Source of the DNA: JBLHUT01 sp047629975
Lineage (GTDB): Bacteria; Pseudomonadota; Alphaproteobacteria; Rhodobacterales; Rhodobacteraceae
Direction: 5' to 3'
Length of the DNA stretch: 17,828 bases
NCBI GenBank assembly: GCA_047629975.1
Contig: JBLHUT010000036.1
Location: forward strand, 1 to 17,828
Shown: positions 6,019 through 14,769 of the stretch, piece after piece
How positions within the stretch are numbered: the first letter of the stretch is position 1
Layout of the letters: every line of letters starts with the position of its first letter
Program-made: the position numbers and the translations under genes
Notes under the pieces: generated by a model
The model's input: only the letters and a program-made list of their open reading frames with translations
The model's database searches: none
What the model was told of the DNA's origin: nothing

Positions 6019-8789
6019 CAGCTGTGCGCCCTTGCAGAGCCTGCCTCGACGGCATCGCGCAGCTTGCGCTCCAGCAGGCCCTGCTTCACCACGGAGTGGA
6101 TCTTAAGGCCGAACAGGTCCTTGACATAGAATGTATCGACCACCTGTGCGCCGTAGGTCGCGATGACAGCCGACGAAATATAGATATTCGTGTCTGCAAG
6201 GGTTCGCGACAAGTCGTGCAACAGGCCGGGGCGGTCGCGGGTGTCGACCTCGATGATGGTATAGATGTCGGAGCCGTCGTTATCAAAAGTGATCGATGTC
6301 GGAAACCGGAAGCTTTTCTCGCGCTTTTTAAGCTTGTCACGACTTTTCAGCGCTTCGCGTGGCAGGACCTCGCCCTGAAGCGTTTTTGTGATCATGTTGC
6401 GCAGTTTGGGCAGGCGATCGGGCTCAAAGGGCTTGCCCTCGGCATCCTGAATCCAGAACGCAAAGCAGGCGTAGCCGTCCTTTGAGGTGAAACTGCGGGC
6501 GTCTACGACATTCGCCCCGACAAGCGCAAGCGCCCCCGTCACGCGCACAAAAAGCCCCGGATGATCGGCGAACGCGAAGCAGGCACAGGTGGCGTCACGG
6601 TCAAGGTCCGGCGTCAGGTCGATCCGCACGGCGTCATCGGGAATGTTGTGCAACAATTTCGCCAGAACGATATGCGCACTGGTCGGCAGCCCTTGCCAAT
6701 AGGTCGGGTAGTGGCGACCTGTTTCGATGCGCAGATCCTTTGTGGGCCAGTCGGCGAGGGCGGCCCGCAAGGCCCGCTTTGCCTCGACATCGCGGTTTTC
6801 GCGGTTCAATTCCTCCAGCCCGGTTTCAAGCGCATCGGCAGTTTGCCGGTAGAGATTGCGCAAAAGCATTGCCTTCCAGTTGTTCCAGACACTCGGCCCG
6901 ACGCCGCGAATGTCGCACACGGTCAACACCGTCAAAAGGTCCAGACGCTTGCGGGTCTTTACGGCCTTGGCAAAGTCGCGAATGGTGCGTGGATCGGACA
7001 GGTCACGCTTTTGCGCCATGTCGGACATCAGCAAATGATACCGAACCAACCATTCCACAGTTTCGCAGTCTTCCTTGTTCAGACCCAGTCGGGGGGTCAC
7101 GTTGCGGGCGATACGCGCGCCCAGAATGGAGTGGTCCTCTTTGCGCCCCTTGCCGATGTCATGCAGCAACAACGCGATATAGATCACCTTGCGGTTGATG
7201 CCGCGTTTGAGGATGCCGCTGGCAATGGGCAGTTCTTCCTCCAACTCTTCATGCTCGATCTGACTGAGCGTTTTGATGCATTGGATCGTGTGCTCGTCAA
7301 CGGTGTAGGAATGATAGACGTTGAACTGCATCATTGCCACGATCGGCTCGAATTCGGGCAAAAACGCCTGCAAAACTCCCAATTCATTCATCCGCCGCAA
7401 GGCGCGTTCGGGGTTGCCGTGTTTGAGCAGAAGACCGAGGAAAATGTTGACCGCGTCACGATCCGTGCGCATGGCCTCGTCGAAAAGCGACAGATTGGCC
7501 GCAATCAGTCGCATCGCCTGAGGGTGCAGGAGCAGGCCGGTGCGCAGGGCTTCGTCGAAAATCCGCAGCATGTTCAGCGTGTCGCCGAAAAAGGCCGCCT
7601 CGTCCTCGATGTCCAGACGGTTTTGCCGGATCACGTAGGGCGGTTTGACTTTGCGTTTACGCCGGAAAAACCCCACCAGCATCGGCTCGTTCTTGACGTG
7701 GATCGCCTCCAGCGCGGTCAGGAAAATGCGCGTCAACTCTCCGACTTGGGTGGCGTGGCGAAAGTAATCCTGCATGAAATGCTCGACACCGCGCCGCCCG
7801 GAATGATCAATGTATTTGAGATGCGCTGCGACTTCGACCTGCATGTCAAAGGTGAGCTGATCCATCTCGCGGCCGGTGATCAGGTGCAGATGGGCGCGCA
7901 CAGCCCACAGGAAGTCTTCGGCGGCCTCGAAAGCCCAGTATTCTTCAGGGGTGAACACACCCAGCCCGACCAACTCTTCGATACGCTGCACGCGGTGGAT
8001 ATACTTGGCGATCCAGAACAGGGATTGCAGATCGCGCAACCCGCCTTTGCCCTCTTTTACGTTCGGCTCCAGCATGTAGCGCTGGCCGCCCTGTTTGGTG
8101 TGGCGTGCGCCACGCTCGGCCAGTTTTGCCTCGATGAATTCGCGGCCCGTGCCCGAGAACAGATCGTTCCAAAGCCGCACGCCGAGGTCTGTTGCAAGCC
8201 CCGCATCGCCCGCCAGCAGCCGCACTTCGAGCAACGCGGTACGGATGGTATAATCCTCGCGTCCCAGCTTCAGGCAATCCTTGATCGTGCGGCTGGAGTG
8301 ACCAACCTTCAGCCGGAGATCCCACAGAACATACAGCATCGATTCGATGACGCTTTCGGCCCAGGGCGTGATCTTTTTCGGCGTCAGGAACAGCAGATCC
8401 ACATCCGAGTGGGGCGCCATTTCGGCACGCCCGTACCCTCCGACCGCCATAACCGACAGCTTTTCGGGCCGCATCTGGTCGGGGTCGGGGCACATGTATT
8501 CGCGCACGGCCCGCAGCGTCGTGATCACCAAACCGTCCGTAAGGTAGGCATAGGAATGCACAAGTTTGCGGGAGGACCGGGGATCAGCCTCGAATGCGGC
8601 GGCGATAACCGCGCGCCCCTCGTCACGCGCCTTTTGCAGGTGCTCGACAGTGGCGGCGCGCATTTGCTTGGTGCTGCCAGCACCGGGCAGAGCCCGACTT
8701 ATTCCCTCCCAGGTGGTTTGGAAGTCAAAGATCTCATCGGCAGGGCAGATCAGGTCCTGCAAGGGGGCGGCGGGAGCTTGCTGTGTCAC
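6018..8789 (-). CDS. glnD: [Protein-PII] uridylyltransferase / uridylyl-removing enzyme
   Basis: GlnD senses glutamine and adds or removes UMP on PII proteins (GlnB/GlnK), setting the nitrogen status of the cell. At 923 residues it is full length. It has a nucleotidyltransferase domain with GGYGRAE (117-123) and the metal-binding DVDLLFL (129-135), a linker with GGLRDLQS (249-256), an HD phosphohydrolase domain with HSYTVDEHT (493-501) and LLHDIGKG (541-548), and two C-terminal ACT domains (about 735-810 and 843-915, the latter with RPGLLHDL) that bind glutamine. The start is GTG (8787-8789), six bases from the lppC stop with a weak Shine-Dalgarno, suggesting coupled translation. murJ overlaps its stop codon. 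Confidence 0.96.
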   Translation of the reverse strand: MTQQAPAAPLQDLICPADEIFDFQTTWEGISRALPGAGSTKQMRAATVEHLQKARDEGRAVIAAAFEADPRSSRKLVHSYAYLTDGLVITTLRAVREYMCPDPDQMRPEKLSVMAVGGYGRAEMAPHSDVDLLFLTPKKITPWAESVIESMLYVLWDLRLKVGHSSRTIKDCLKLGREDYTIRTALLEVRLLAGDAGLATDLGVRLWNDLFSGTGREFIEAKLAERGARHTKQGGQRYMLEPNVKEGKGGLRDLQSLFWIAKYIHRVQRIEELVGLGVFTPEEYWAFEAAEDFLWAVRAHLHLITGREMDQLTFDMQVEVAAHLKYIDHSGRRGVEHFMQDYFRHATQVGELTRIFLTALEAIHVKNEPMLVGFFRRKRKVKPPYVIRQNRLDIEDEAAFFGDTLNMLRIFDEALRTGLLLHPQAMRLIAANLSLFDEAMRTDRDAVNIFLGLLLKHGNPERALRRMNELGVLQAFLPEFEPIVAMMQFNVYHSYTVDEHTIQCIKTLSQIEHEELEEELPIASGILKRGINRKVIYIALLLHDIGKGRKEDHSILGARIARNVTPRLGLNKEDCETVEWLVRYHLLMSDMAQKRDLSDPRTIRDFAKAVKTRKRLDLLTVLTVCDIRGVGPSVWNNWKAMLLRNLYRQTADALETGLEELNRENRDVEAKRALRAALADWPTKDLRIETGRHYPTYWQGLPTSAHIVLAKLLHNIPDDAVRIDLTPDLDRDATCACFAFADHPGLFVRVTGALALVGANVVDARSFTSKDGYACFAFWIQDAEGKPFEPDRLPKLRNMITKTLQGEVLPREALKSRDKLKKREKSFRFPTSITFDNDGSDIYTIIEVDTRDRPGLLHDLSRTLADTNIYISSAVIATYGAQVVDTFYVKDLFGLKIHSVVKQGLLERKLRDAVEAGSARAHS

Positions 8790-8795
8790 GGTTTT

Positions 8796-9983
8796 CTAAA
8801 ATCCGGCACTTGCGAACCCTCTGGGGGCAGGGTCCAGCACGACGACCTGACCATCCTGAATGGTCGCCACGGCAAGGCCGCGTTCGTTCGTGCCATCGGC
8901 ATAAAGCCTGAAGACGCCGTTCACCCCGACAAACCCTGATCCCTGGGTCAGCCCTTCGCGTGACAACGCATCCGCGTTGCCCTGTCTGACAGACGCGCCG
9001 ATGGCTGCGATGCCGTCATAGGCAAGGCCCGCCACCGATGGCGGAGGGGTGCCGTAAGCGGCGCTGTAGCGTGATGTGAAGCTTGCGCTGCGTGCCGGAT
9101 CGGGAATGGCGAACCAGCTTCCCTGAAGTCCGGGCTGCGACAACGCTTGTGCCGGCAGGTCCAGACGGCGCAGGCCGATATACTGTATCTGGGACGGAGA
9201 AATGCCGTTTTCGGGCAGCAATTGAGCAAGAAACGGCATCGCACCATCGTTGCCTGAGGTGAAAAAGACCGAAGTGGCTTCTGTTGCGCGGACTTGTTGC
9301 GCGATGTCGGTCAACGCGTTGATCAGGCTTTGCTGCGACAGCTCGAAAGAAGCAGAGCCGGCCAACACGCCACCTTGCCGTGTGACGGCGCGGCTGATGG
9401 CACCTGCGCCAACGACCTCTGAGGGGCTGTTTGCGTGCACAATAAAGGTGCGCCCCTTTCCCTGAAGGGTGGCATAGCGGGCCAACCTGTTGGCGGTGTC
9501 ATCAAATGTTTGTCCCAGAACAAAGACATTTCCCCCCGCAATCGAGGTGTCGTTGGAAAATGTCAGAACGTTGACGCCCTTTTTGGCGGCAATCAGACCG
9601 GCGGCATTCGCGTTTGCGGCATACAGCGGGCCAAGGATAATTTTCGCCCCGTCGTCCAGTGCATTTGTTGCGGCCACACCCGCGCCGGCTGCGGTGCCAC
9701 CGGTGTTGTAAACCCGCAAGTCGATTTCAACGCCCTGCAAATCGCCCATGGCCAGCCGCGCGGCATTCTCGAGAGTGCCGGCAAGCGCATTGTCGGTGGC
9801 CTGCGCAGACCCCCCCGGCACCAAAAGCGCAACCTGCACCGGGCCGCCATTCAACGACGGTCCGCGCGCAGACATGTTGGGCGCCTCGCAGGCGGTCAAC
9901 GTCAGGGCAAGTGCCACGGCCGCAAGGGGCCGGGCGGCGGATTTTACCCTCCGCATAATGGGGGTCAACAAAACACTAAACAT
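8796..9983 (-). CDS. Putative penicillin-binding protein activator lipoprotein (LppC/LpoA-like)
   Basis: This 395-residue secreted lipoprotein has a signal peptide with a twin-Arg/Lys n-region (RRVKSAARP), a hydrophobic core and the lipobox LTAC with Cys32 as lipidation site. The rest resembles a periplasmic solute-binding fold (Peripla_BP_6), with ALLVPGG near the start of the mature part and LGPLYAANANA and a late PPSVAGLAYDGIAA segment. In gammaproteobacteria LpoA is an outer-membrane activator of PBP1A and is divergent from rsmI, as here. A longer open frame runs back to 10847, but it lies antisense to rsmI; the ATG at 9981-9983 has GAGGAG (9990-9995) and leads directly into the signal peptide. 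Direct PBP activation is inferred; alphaproteobacterial members are little studied. Confidence 0.82.
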   Translation of the reverse strand: MFSVLLTPIMRRVKSAARPLAAVALALTLTACEAPNMSARGPSLNGGPVQVALLVPGGSAQATDNALAGTLENAARLAMGDLQGVEIDLRVYNTGGTAAGAGVAATNALDDGAKIILGPLYAANANAAGLIAAKKGVNVLTFSNDTSIAGGNVFVLGQTFDDTANRLARYATLQGKGRTFIVHANSPSEVVGAGAISRAVTRQGGVLAGSASFELSQQSLINALTDIAQQVRATEATSVFFTSGNDGAMPFLAQLLPENGISPSQIQYIGLRRLDLPAQALSQPGLQGSWFAIPDPARSASFTSRYSAAYGTPPPSVAGLAYDGIAAIGASVRQGNADALSREGLTQGSGFVGVNGVFRLYADGTNERGLAVATIQDGQVVVLDPAPRGFASAGF

Positions 9984-9989
9984 TCGATA

Positions 9990-9995
9990 CTCCTC
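9990..9995 (-). promoter_or_regulatory. Ribosome-binding site that decides the lppC start
   Basis: GAGGAG on the minus strand lies 6 bases before the ATG at 9981-9983. It supports this start over the much longer upstream open frame and over a later Met at codon 10. Confidence 0.65.
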
Positions 9996-10061
9996 ATGCT
10001 CACAGGCCGCTTGACCCCAACTATGAGGTAACAAGGTTAAGAGGAGCAGGAGGGCAAGTAA

Positions 10062-10943
10062 ATGACCCAAGACCAAACCGATGCGGTATTCCGCAAGACG
10101 CCGTTGGCACCGGGCCTCTATTTTGTGGCCACACCGATTGGTTCGGCGCGTGATATTACGCTGCGTGCGCTTGATATTCTGGCGTCTGCCGATGTGATTG
10201 CCGCCGAAGATACCCGGATGACGCGCAAATTGATGGATCTGCATGCCGTGCCGTTGGCAGGGCGCCCTTTGGTGCCTTACCACGATCATAACGGCGCGGC
10301 GCAGCGGCCAAGGTTGCTTGCCCTGATTGCCGAAGGAAAATCGGTTGCCTATGCGTCCGATGCGGGGACACCGCTGGTGGCGGATCCGGGGTTCGTTCTG
10401 GGGCGCGCGGCGATCGAGGCAGGCGTGATGGTCACCACTGCACCGGGGCCGTCGTCCGTGCTGGCTGCACTGACGTTGTCGGGCTTGCCGACCGACAGGT
10501 TCCACTTTGCCGGATTTATTCCCAACGCGCGCAACGCACGAAAGAAATTCTTGCAGGAAATCGCACAGATACCCGCAACGGTGATCGTCTTCGAGACAGC
10601 CAAACGGGCGGTGGCGGCTCTGGAGGACATGGCCGAGGTTCTGGGCCACGACCGTCAGGTCGCGCTGTGCCGGGAGATGACCAAAAAGTTCGAAACCACC
10701 TTGCGTGGCTCTGTTGCAGAGTTGCTCGAGCTTTGTTCGGCATCCGCGCCGCGCGGGGAAATCGTGATCGTCATCGACCGCGCCTCGAAAGTAGAGGCAA
10801 CGCCTGAAATGCTTGTCGCGGCGCTTGAGGAGGCGATGCAAACACATTCTGTTAAGGAATCAGCAACCATTATCGCCGAAAAATTCGGAAGCCCGCGTCG
10901 AACGGTCTATCAGATTGCTCTCTCTCTCAAAGATCGCGCCTAG
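10062..10943 (+). CDS. rsmI: 16S rRNA 2'-O-methyltransferase RsmI (C1402)
   Basis: RsmI uses S-adenosylmethionine to methylate the ribose of C1402 in the 16S rRNA decoding centre. The tetrapyrrole-methylase fold is evident from LYFVATPIGSARDITLRAL (19-37), AAEDTRMTRKLM, YASDAGTPLVADPG and PGPSSVLAAL-LSGLPTDRF, all family signatures. Length is 293 residues, normal for RsmI with its short C-terminal helical domain. AGGAGG (10048-10053) lies 8 bases before the ATG, one of the strongest ribosome-binding sites here. It is divergent from the lppC gene across a 78-base gap and heads an rsmI-yraN-gshB unit. Confidence 0.95.
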   Translation: MTQDQTDAVFRKTPLAPGLYFVATPIGSARDITLRALDILASADVIAAEDTRMTRKLMDLHAVPLAGRPLVPYHDHNGAAQRPRLLALIAEGKSVAYASDAGTPLVADPGFVLGRAAIEAGVMVTTAPGPSSVLAALTLSGLPTDRFHFAGFIPNARNARKKFLQEIAQIPATVIVFETAKRAVAALEDMAEVLGHDRQVALCREMTKKFETTLRGSVAELLELCSASAPRGEIVIVIDRASKVEATPEMLVAALEEAMQTHSVKESATIIAEKFGSPRRTVYQIALSLKDRA

Positions 10944-10964
10944 AACGGGGATCGGAACGGACAC

Positions 10965-11318
10965 ATGACCGGAAGCACCTCTTATCACGCGGGTCTGGCC
11001 GCCGAGGCGATCGTAGAGCGCCATTACGAGCGCGAGGGGGCAAGGGTGTTGGCGCGGCGTTGGCGCGACGAGAATGGTGAACTGGATCTGGTTGTCAGCG
11101 ACGGCGACGCCATAGTTTTCGTCGAGGTCAAAAAGTCAAAAAGCTTTGCAAATGCGGCTTCACGGCTTTCAAATCGCCAAATCTTGCGAATTCAAGCCAC
11201 GGCCTCGGGGTATCTGGCGACGACGCCGCTTGGACAATCGAGCAACGTGCGGTTCGATGTGGCTCTTGTTGACGGGATCGGTGCGGTGCAGGTGATCCCG
11301 AATGCTTTCGGCCACTGA
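10965..11318 (+). CDS. YraN/UPF0102 family endonuclease-like protein
   Basis: This 117-residue protein belongs to the YraN (UPF0102) family, whose fold resembles Holliday-junction resolvases and restriction endonucleases. The hallmark residues are present: the acidic pair in NGELDLV (E39, D41) and VFVEVKK (51-57, E54 and K56), which form a PD-(D/E)xK-like metal site. No biochemical role is firmly set for the family. It starts 21 bases after rsmI, and the rsmI-yraN linkage next to lpoA is widely conserved. Length is typical. The start ATG has only a modest GGAACGG ribosome-binding site. Confidence 0.88.
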   Translation: MTGSTSYHAGLAAEAIVERHYEREGARVLARRWRDENGELDLVVSDGDAIVFVEVKKSKSFANAASRLSNRQILRIQATASGYLATTPLGQSSNVRFDVALVDGIGAVQVIPNAFGH

Positions 11319-11377
11319 GGCGTTGCAATTGTCCTCCTGCTTGTCGATGAAGGGGCAAGCAACAAAGGAAACCTGCC

Positions 11378-12325
11378 TTGAAAATAGCATTTCAGATGGA
11401 CCCTGTTCAAGCGGTCGACATCAACGCTGACAGCAGCTTCAGGCTGGCCGAGGAGGCACAGTCGCGTGGTGCGGAGCTTTACTTTTACACGCCTGACAAG
11501 CTTTCCTATCGCAGCGGAAAGATCATGGCGGTGGGGCAAGCCATGCAGGTACAGCGCGTCGCTGGTCAGCCTGCCATTCTTGGGCCTGAACAGGATTTGG
11601 ACCTGTCGGAAATGGATGTTATCTGGCTGCGTCAGGACCCGCCGTTCGATATGTCCTACATCACGTCAACTCATCTGCTGGAACGTCTGACGCCGGATGT
11701 GCTTGTGGTGAATGACCCGTTCTGGGTGCGCAATTCCCCTGAAAAATTGCTGGTTCTGGACTTTCCCGACTTGACCCCTCCGACCACGATTGCCCGCGAT
11801 CTGGCGACGTTAAAACGCTTCAAGGACGAGTATCAGGACATAATCCTCAAGCCGCTTTATGGAAATGGCGGCGCGGCGGTGTTCCGTCTGACACCACAGG
11901 ACCGCAACCTTGCGTCGCTTCACGAACTGTTTTCGGGCATTAACCGCGAGCCATTGATCGCACAACAGTTTCTGCCTGCGGTGAGTGCGGGGGACAAGCG
12001 GATCATTCTGGTCGACGGCGTGCCGGTCGGCGCGATAAACCGTGTGCCTGCCGCCGGAGAGACACGGTCGAATATGCATGTCGGGGGACGCCCTGAAAAG
12101 GTCGGGTTGACCGAACGCGATCTTGAGATTTGTGCCGCAATTGCGCCGGTTCTGCGGGAACGGGGTCAGGTTTTTGTCGGAATTGACGTGATCGGGCGTT
12201 ATCTGACGGAAATCAACGTGACGTCACCGACCGGCATTCAAGAGCTTGAACGTTTTGACGGGACAAATATTGCCGCGCTTGTCTGGGATGCGATTGACGC
12301 AAGACTGGCGCAGCGCGCGGGTTAA
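11378..12325 (+). CDS. gshB: Glutathione synthetase
   Basis: GshB joins gamma-glutamylcysteine and glycine using ATP, the last step of glutathione synthesis in the cytoplasm. The 315-residue ATP-grasp protein has the N-terminal MKIAFQMDP (1-9), the substrate/ATP region VNDPFWVRNSPEKL (111-124), the lysine and glycine-rich loop KPLYGNGGAAVFRL (158-171), VDGVPVGAINRVP (212-224), and the metal-binding ELTEIN-like YLTEINVTSPTG (275-286). The start is TTG (11378-11380): it lies 7 bases after AAGGAA (11365-11370), and the conserved MKIAFQMD sequence needs it. The next Met is residue 7. It follows yraN after 59 bases and converges with comM. A glutathione S-transferase gene lies nearby. Confidence 0.95.
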   Translation: MKIAFQMDPVQAVDINADSSFRLAEEAQSRGAELYFYTPDKLSYRSGKIMAVGQAMQVQRVAGQPAILGPEQDLDLSEMDVIWLRQDPPFDMSYITSTHLLERLTPDVLVVNDPFWVRNSPEKLLVLDFPDLTPPTTIARDLATLKRFKDEYQDIILKPLYGNGGAAVFRLTPQDRNLASLHELFSGINREPLIAQQFLPAVSAGDKRIILVDGVPVGAINRVPAAGETRSNMHVGGRPEKVGLTERDLEICAAIAPVLRERGQVFVGIDVIGRYLTEINVTSPTGIQELERFDGTNIAALVWDAIDARLAQRAG

Positions 12326-12372
12326 TGCAGTGTCGTCACCTTTGGATATCGTCTGGTGGGCATTTTCGTGGC

Positions 12373-13890
12373 TTACCGTTCGGTATCTGTCGCCAGCCGG
12401 AAACTGACGGCTTCGGCGATATGTTTTTGTGCGACCGTCTGTGCCCCGTCAAGATCGGCGATTGTTCGGGCAACGCGCAAGACCCTGTGGTACCCGCGTG
12501 CCGACAGCCCGAAACGTTGGGCTATCTTTGACAAAAGGGCGCGGCCGCCTGCGTCAGGAGTTGCGATTTCCTCCAAAAGCCCCGCTTCGGCATCTGCATT
12601 CACACGCACATCGCCGGGGTGGCTCGCAAACCGTTCGGCCTGTACCAGCCGCGCGGCGGCGACGCGTGCGGCGATGGTTGCAGATGTCTCGCCCGAATGC
12701 GGCAGGTCCAGATCCTGATAGGATACCGGTGGCAGCTCGACCCTCAGATCGAAGCGGTCCATCAGCGGGCCGGAAATACGCCCAAGATAATCCTGACCAC
12801 ATTGCGGAGCCCGCGAACACGCCCGTGTGGCATCGGACAGATACCCGCATTTGCACGGATTTGCCGCCGCAATCAGCATAAACCGACAGGGATAGCGGAC
12901 ATGGGCATTCGCGCGCGCAATCAAAACTTCTCCGGTCTCGATGGGTTGGCGCAGGCTTTCCAGCACTTGTCGTTGAAATTCGGGAAACTCGTCCATGAAC
13001 AGAACGCCGTTATGTGCGAGGCTGATCTGCCCGGGTTTTGCAATTCTGCCCCCGCCGACGATGGCAGGTTTCGAGGCGGTGTGATGCGGTTCCTGAAAGG
13101 GTCTCTGGCGCGATATTCCCCCTTCTGTAAGCAGCCCCGACAGCGAGTGGATCATCGAGGTCTCAAGCGCCTCGACCGGTGTGAGGGGCGGCAGGATGCC
13201 CGACAGGCGCGCCGCCAGCATCGACTTTCCGGACCCCGGTGTGCCGGTCATCAGAACATGGTGTCGCCCGGCGGCGGCAATCTCGAGCGCGCGTTTGGCG
13301 CGTTCCTGCCCCTTCACGTCTCTGAAATCCTTGGTGAGGGGGGGGGCGGCGACTTCTCCGGGGATGGCGGGCGACAGCGGTGCCTGTCCGGTAAAATGAC
13401 GCACAACGGCGGCCAGACTGTCAGCGGCCAGCACCTGTGCCGCCCCGACCCAGGAGGCCTCTGCGCCGCACGCCTTGGGGCAGATCAGCGTTCGGTTGTC
13501 AGTGGCTGCCGCCAATGCCGCAGGCAACGTGCCGTTCACAGCGACCAGCGACCCGTCAAGCGACAGCTCCCCCAGCGCGAGTGTGCCTTCGACTTCTTCG
13601 GGGGGGATGATTTCGAGCGCTGCCAGAAGAGCCAGCGCAATCGGAAGGTCGAAATGACTTCCCTCCTTTGGCAGGTTCGCGGGTGCCAGGTTGATCGTGA
13701 TCCGTTTGGACGGCAATGCTATCGACAGCGACTGCAACGCCGTGCGCACCCGTTCGCGCGCCTCCGAGACGGCCTTGTCGGGGAGCCCCACGATTGAAAA
13801 CGCGGGCAGGCCCGGGGACACGGCGCATTGCACCTCGACAGAACGGGTTTCGATCCCTTCAAAGGCGACCGAATGCGCAAGCGTCACCAT
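12373..13890 (-). CDS. comM: YifB/ComM family AAA+ ATPase (Mg chelatase-like)
   Basis: ComM is a hexameric AAA+ helicase that promotes branch migration while incoming DNA recombines during natural transformation. The 505-residue protein has an N-terminal Lon-type ChlI domain (about 1-165, NLAPANLPKEGSHFDLP at 67-83), then the AAA+ module with Walker A GTPGSGKS (216-223), Walker B VLFMDE (296-301), sensor AAANPC (341-346), and the arginine-finger region GPLMDRFD (374-381). A cysteine cluster (C346, C348, C358, C364) typical of the family may bind zinc. It is convergent with gshB, only 47 bases apart with no evident terminator. A close TTAA-N6-TTAAC sequence lies upstream. A GTA/competence role is inferred from relatives. 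Confidence 0.93.
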   Translation of the reverse strand: MVTLAHSVAFEGIETRSVEVQCAVSPGLPAFSIVGLPDKAVSEARERVRTALQSLSIALPSKRITINLAPANLPKEGSHFDLPIALALLAALEIIPPEEVEGTLALGELSLDGSLVAVNGTLPAALAAATDNRTLICPKACGAEASWVGAAQVLAADSLAAVVRHFTGQAPLSPAIPGEVAAPPLTKDFRDVKGQERAKRALEIAAAGRHHVLMTGTPGSGKSMLAARLSGILPPLTPVEALETSMIHSLSGLLTEGGISRQRPFQEPHHTASKPAIVGGGRIAKPGQISLAHNGVLFMDEFPEFQRQVLESLRQPIETGEVLIARANAHVRYPCRFMLIAAANPCKCGYLSDATRACSRAPQCGQDYLGRISGPLMDRFDLRVELPPVSYQDLDLPHSGETSATIAARVAAARLVQAERFASHPGDVRVNADAEAGLLEEIATPDAGGRALLSKIAQRFGLSARGYHRVLRVARTIADLDGAQTVAQKHIAEAVSFRLATDTER

Positions 13891-14042
13891 ATCCCAACCC
13901 TTCCGTAACCTTTGTTAATGGGTAGGTGGAGAGAGTTTAAGAATGGTTAACGCACCTTTAAAACTGAGCAGCCCCAGAACTGAGCAGGCCCCGGACCAGC
14001 CCGTTGGCAGCAAAAAGACGGCTGGCACAGCTGGACCCTGTG
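13891..14042. other. Intergenic region between comM and the GST gene
   Basis: These 152 bases contain no convincing gene. They hold two TTAA boxes (13937-13940 and 13947-13950, 6 bases apart) upstream of comM, and a 10-base direct repeat AACTGAGCAG at 13962-13971 and 13978-13987, each followed by CCCC. CCAGCC (13996-14001) faces GGCTGG (14020-14025) and could form a loose hairpin downstream of the GST stop. A 75-codon plus-strand frame from 13943 has no recognisable product. Confidence 0.4.
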
Positions 14043-14735
14043 TCATCCGGTGTGTGGGGCCGGCCACGGAACTTGCGTATAATCACGGGCGTATCGTGGC
14101 AAGTCAGGACCACGCGACAGTGCAATGTCCCTCCAGCGCAAGAACGACGGGTCCGAAAGATGCGCGTTGACGTAATCTTGTGCAGCGGCATCCACTTTAA
14201 GGTCGTATCCTGCGATGCGCGCGGCCACCGGCGCGAAAAAGGCATCGACAATGGAGTAGTCACCGCACAGCCACGGCCCCTCGGGGTGGCAGCTTTTGCG
14301 CGCATGGGCCCAAACGGTTTCAAGGCGTCGCAGATCAGCCTCAAGCGCTTGGGACGGCACAAAGTTTGAATAGGCGCAGCGCAGGTTCATCGGGCAAACC
14401 TGCCGGAGCGTGTCAAAGCCTGCGTGCATTTCTGCTGTAAGCGAGCGGGCAATTGCACGCGCTTGTGCGGCGTGCGGCCAAAGCCCGCTGTCTGGGTGGC
14501 GGGTCGCAAGCTCTTCGGCGATTGCAAGTGTGTCGCTGATCACGGCCCCGTCGGGGGCGACCATTGCCGGAACGGTGCGGGTTGGCCACAAATCGGGCAC
14601 CTGTTCGGCCACAGAGAGCTGCGCGAACGAAATCCAGCGCGGCTCTACCGGAAGGGCGAAACGGTCAAACAGCAGCCACGCACGCATGGACCAGCTTGAA
14701 TAGGCGGGGTCTCCGAGGACAAGTTGATAGGTCAT
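14043..14735 (-). CDS. Glutathione S-transferase family protein
   Basis: This 230-residue cytoplasmic protein has a thioredoxin-like N-terminal domain (about 1-80) and an all-helical C-terminal domain. The opening YSSWSMRAWLLFDRF (12-26) puts serines where the GST catalytic Ser/Cys lies. The TVPAMV segment with its cis-Pro (about 54-59) and the following ISDTLAIAEELA (66-77) form the glutathione-binding site. WLCGDYSIVDAFFAPVA is the conserved N-capping box and hydrophobic staple of the C-domain. Substrate is unknown. No Shine-Dalgarno precedes the ATG (14733-14735); the region upstream holds two adjacent palindromes and a promoter that would give a nearly leaderless transcript. gshB nearby supplies glutathione. 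Confidence 0.85.
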   Translation of the reverse strand: MTYQLVLGDPAYSSWSMRAWLLFDRFALPVEPRWISFAQLSVAEQVPDLWPTRTVPAMVAPDGAVISDTLAIAEELATRHPDSGLWPHAAQARAIARSLTAEMHAGFDTLRQVCPMNLRCAYSNFVPSQALEADLRRLETVWAHARKSCHPEGPWLCGDYSIVDAFFAPVAARIAGYDLKVDAAAQDYVNAHLSDPSFLRWRDIALSRGPDLPRYARDYTQVPWPAPHTG

Positions 14736-14741
14736 GCCCGA

Positions 14742-14769
14742 TTGATAGCGAACAAATCAGTGATTTCAA
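14742..14769 (-). promoter_or_regulatory. Possible promoter of the GST gene (leaderless)
   Basis: On the minus strand TTGAAA (14764-14769) and TATCAA (14742-14747) are separated by 16 bases. The predicted transcription start falls at or next to the A of the GST ATG, about 7 bases below the -10. The absence of a ribosome-binding site fits a leaderless mRNA. The -35 overlaps both palindromes, so a bound regulator would cover the promoter. Confidence 0.35.

Noticed and set aside
6561..8939. A 792-codon plus-strand open frame
   Set aside because: Antisense to glnD, with a His/Gln/Arg-rich low-information protein typical of the mirror frame of a GC-rich gene.
9984..10847. N-terminal extension of the LppC-like protein to 683 residues
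   Set aside because: It is antisense to rsmI. A strong ribosome-binding site and signal peptide with lipobox mark 9983 as the start.
12619..13797. A 392-codon plus-strand open frame
   Set aside because: Mirror frame of comM, which has complete AAA+ motifs on the minus strand.
13943..14170. Small 75-codon plus-strand gene between comM and the GST gene
   Set aside because: More than half lies antisense to the GST gene. No ribosome-binding site or recognisable protein features.
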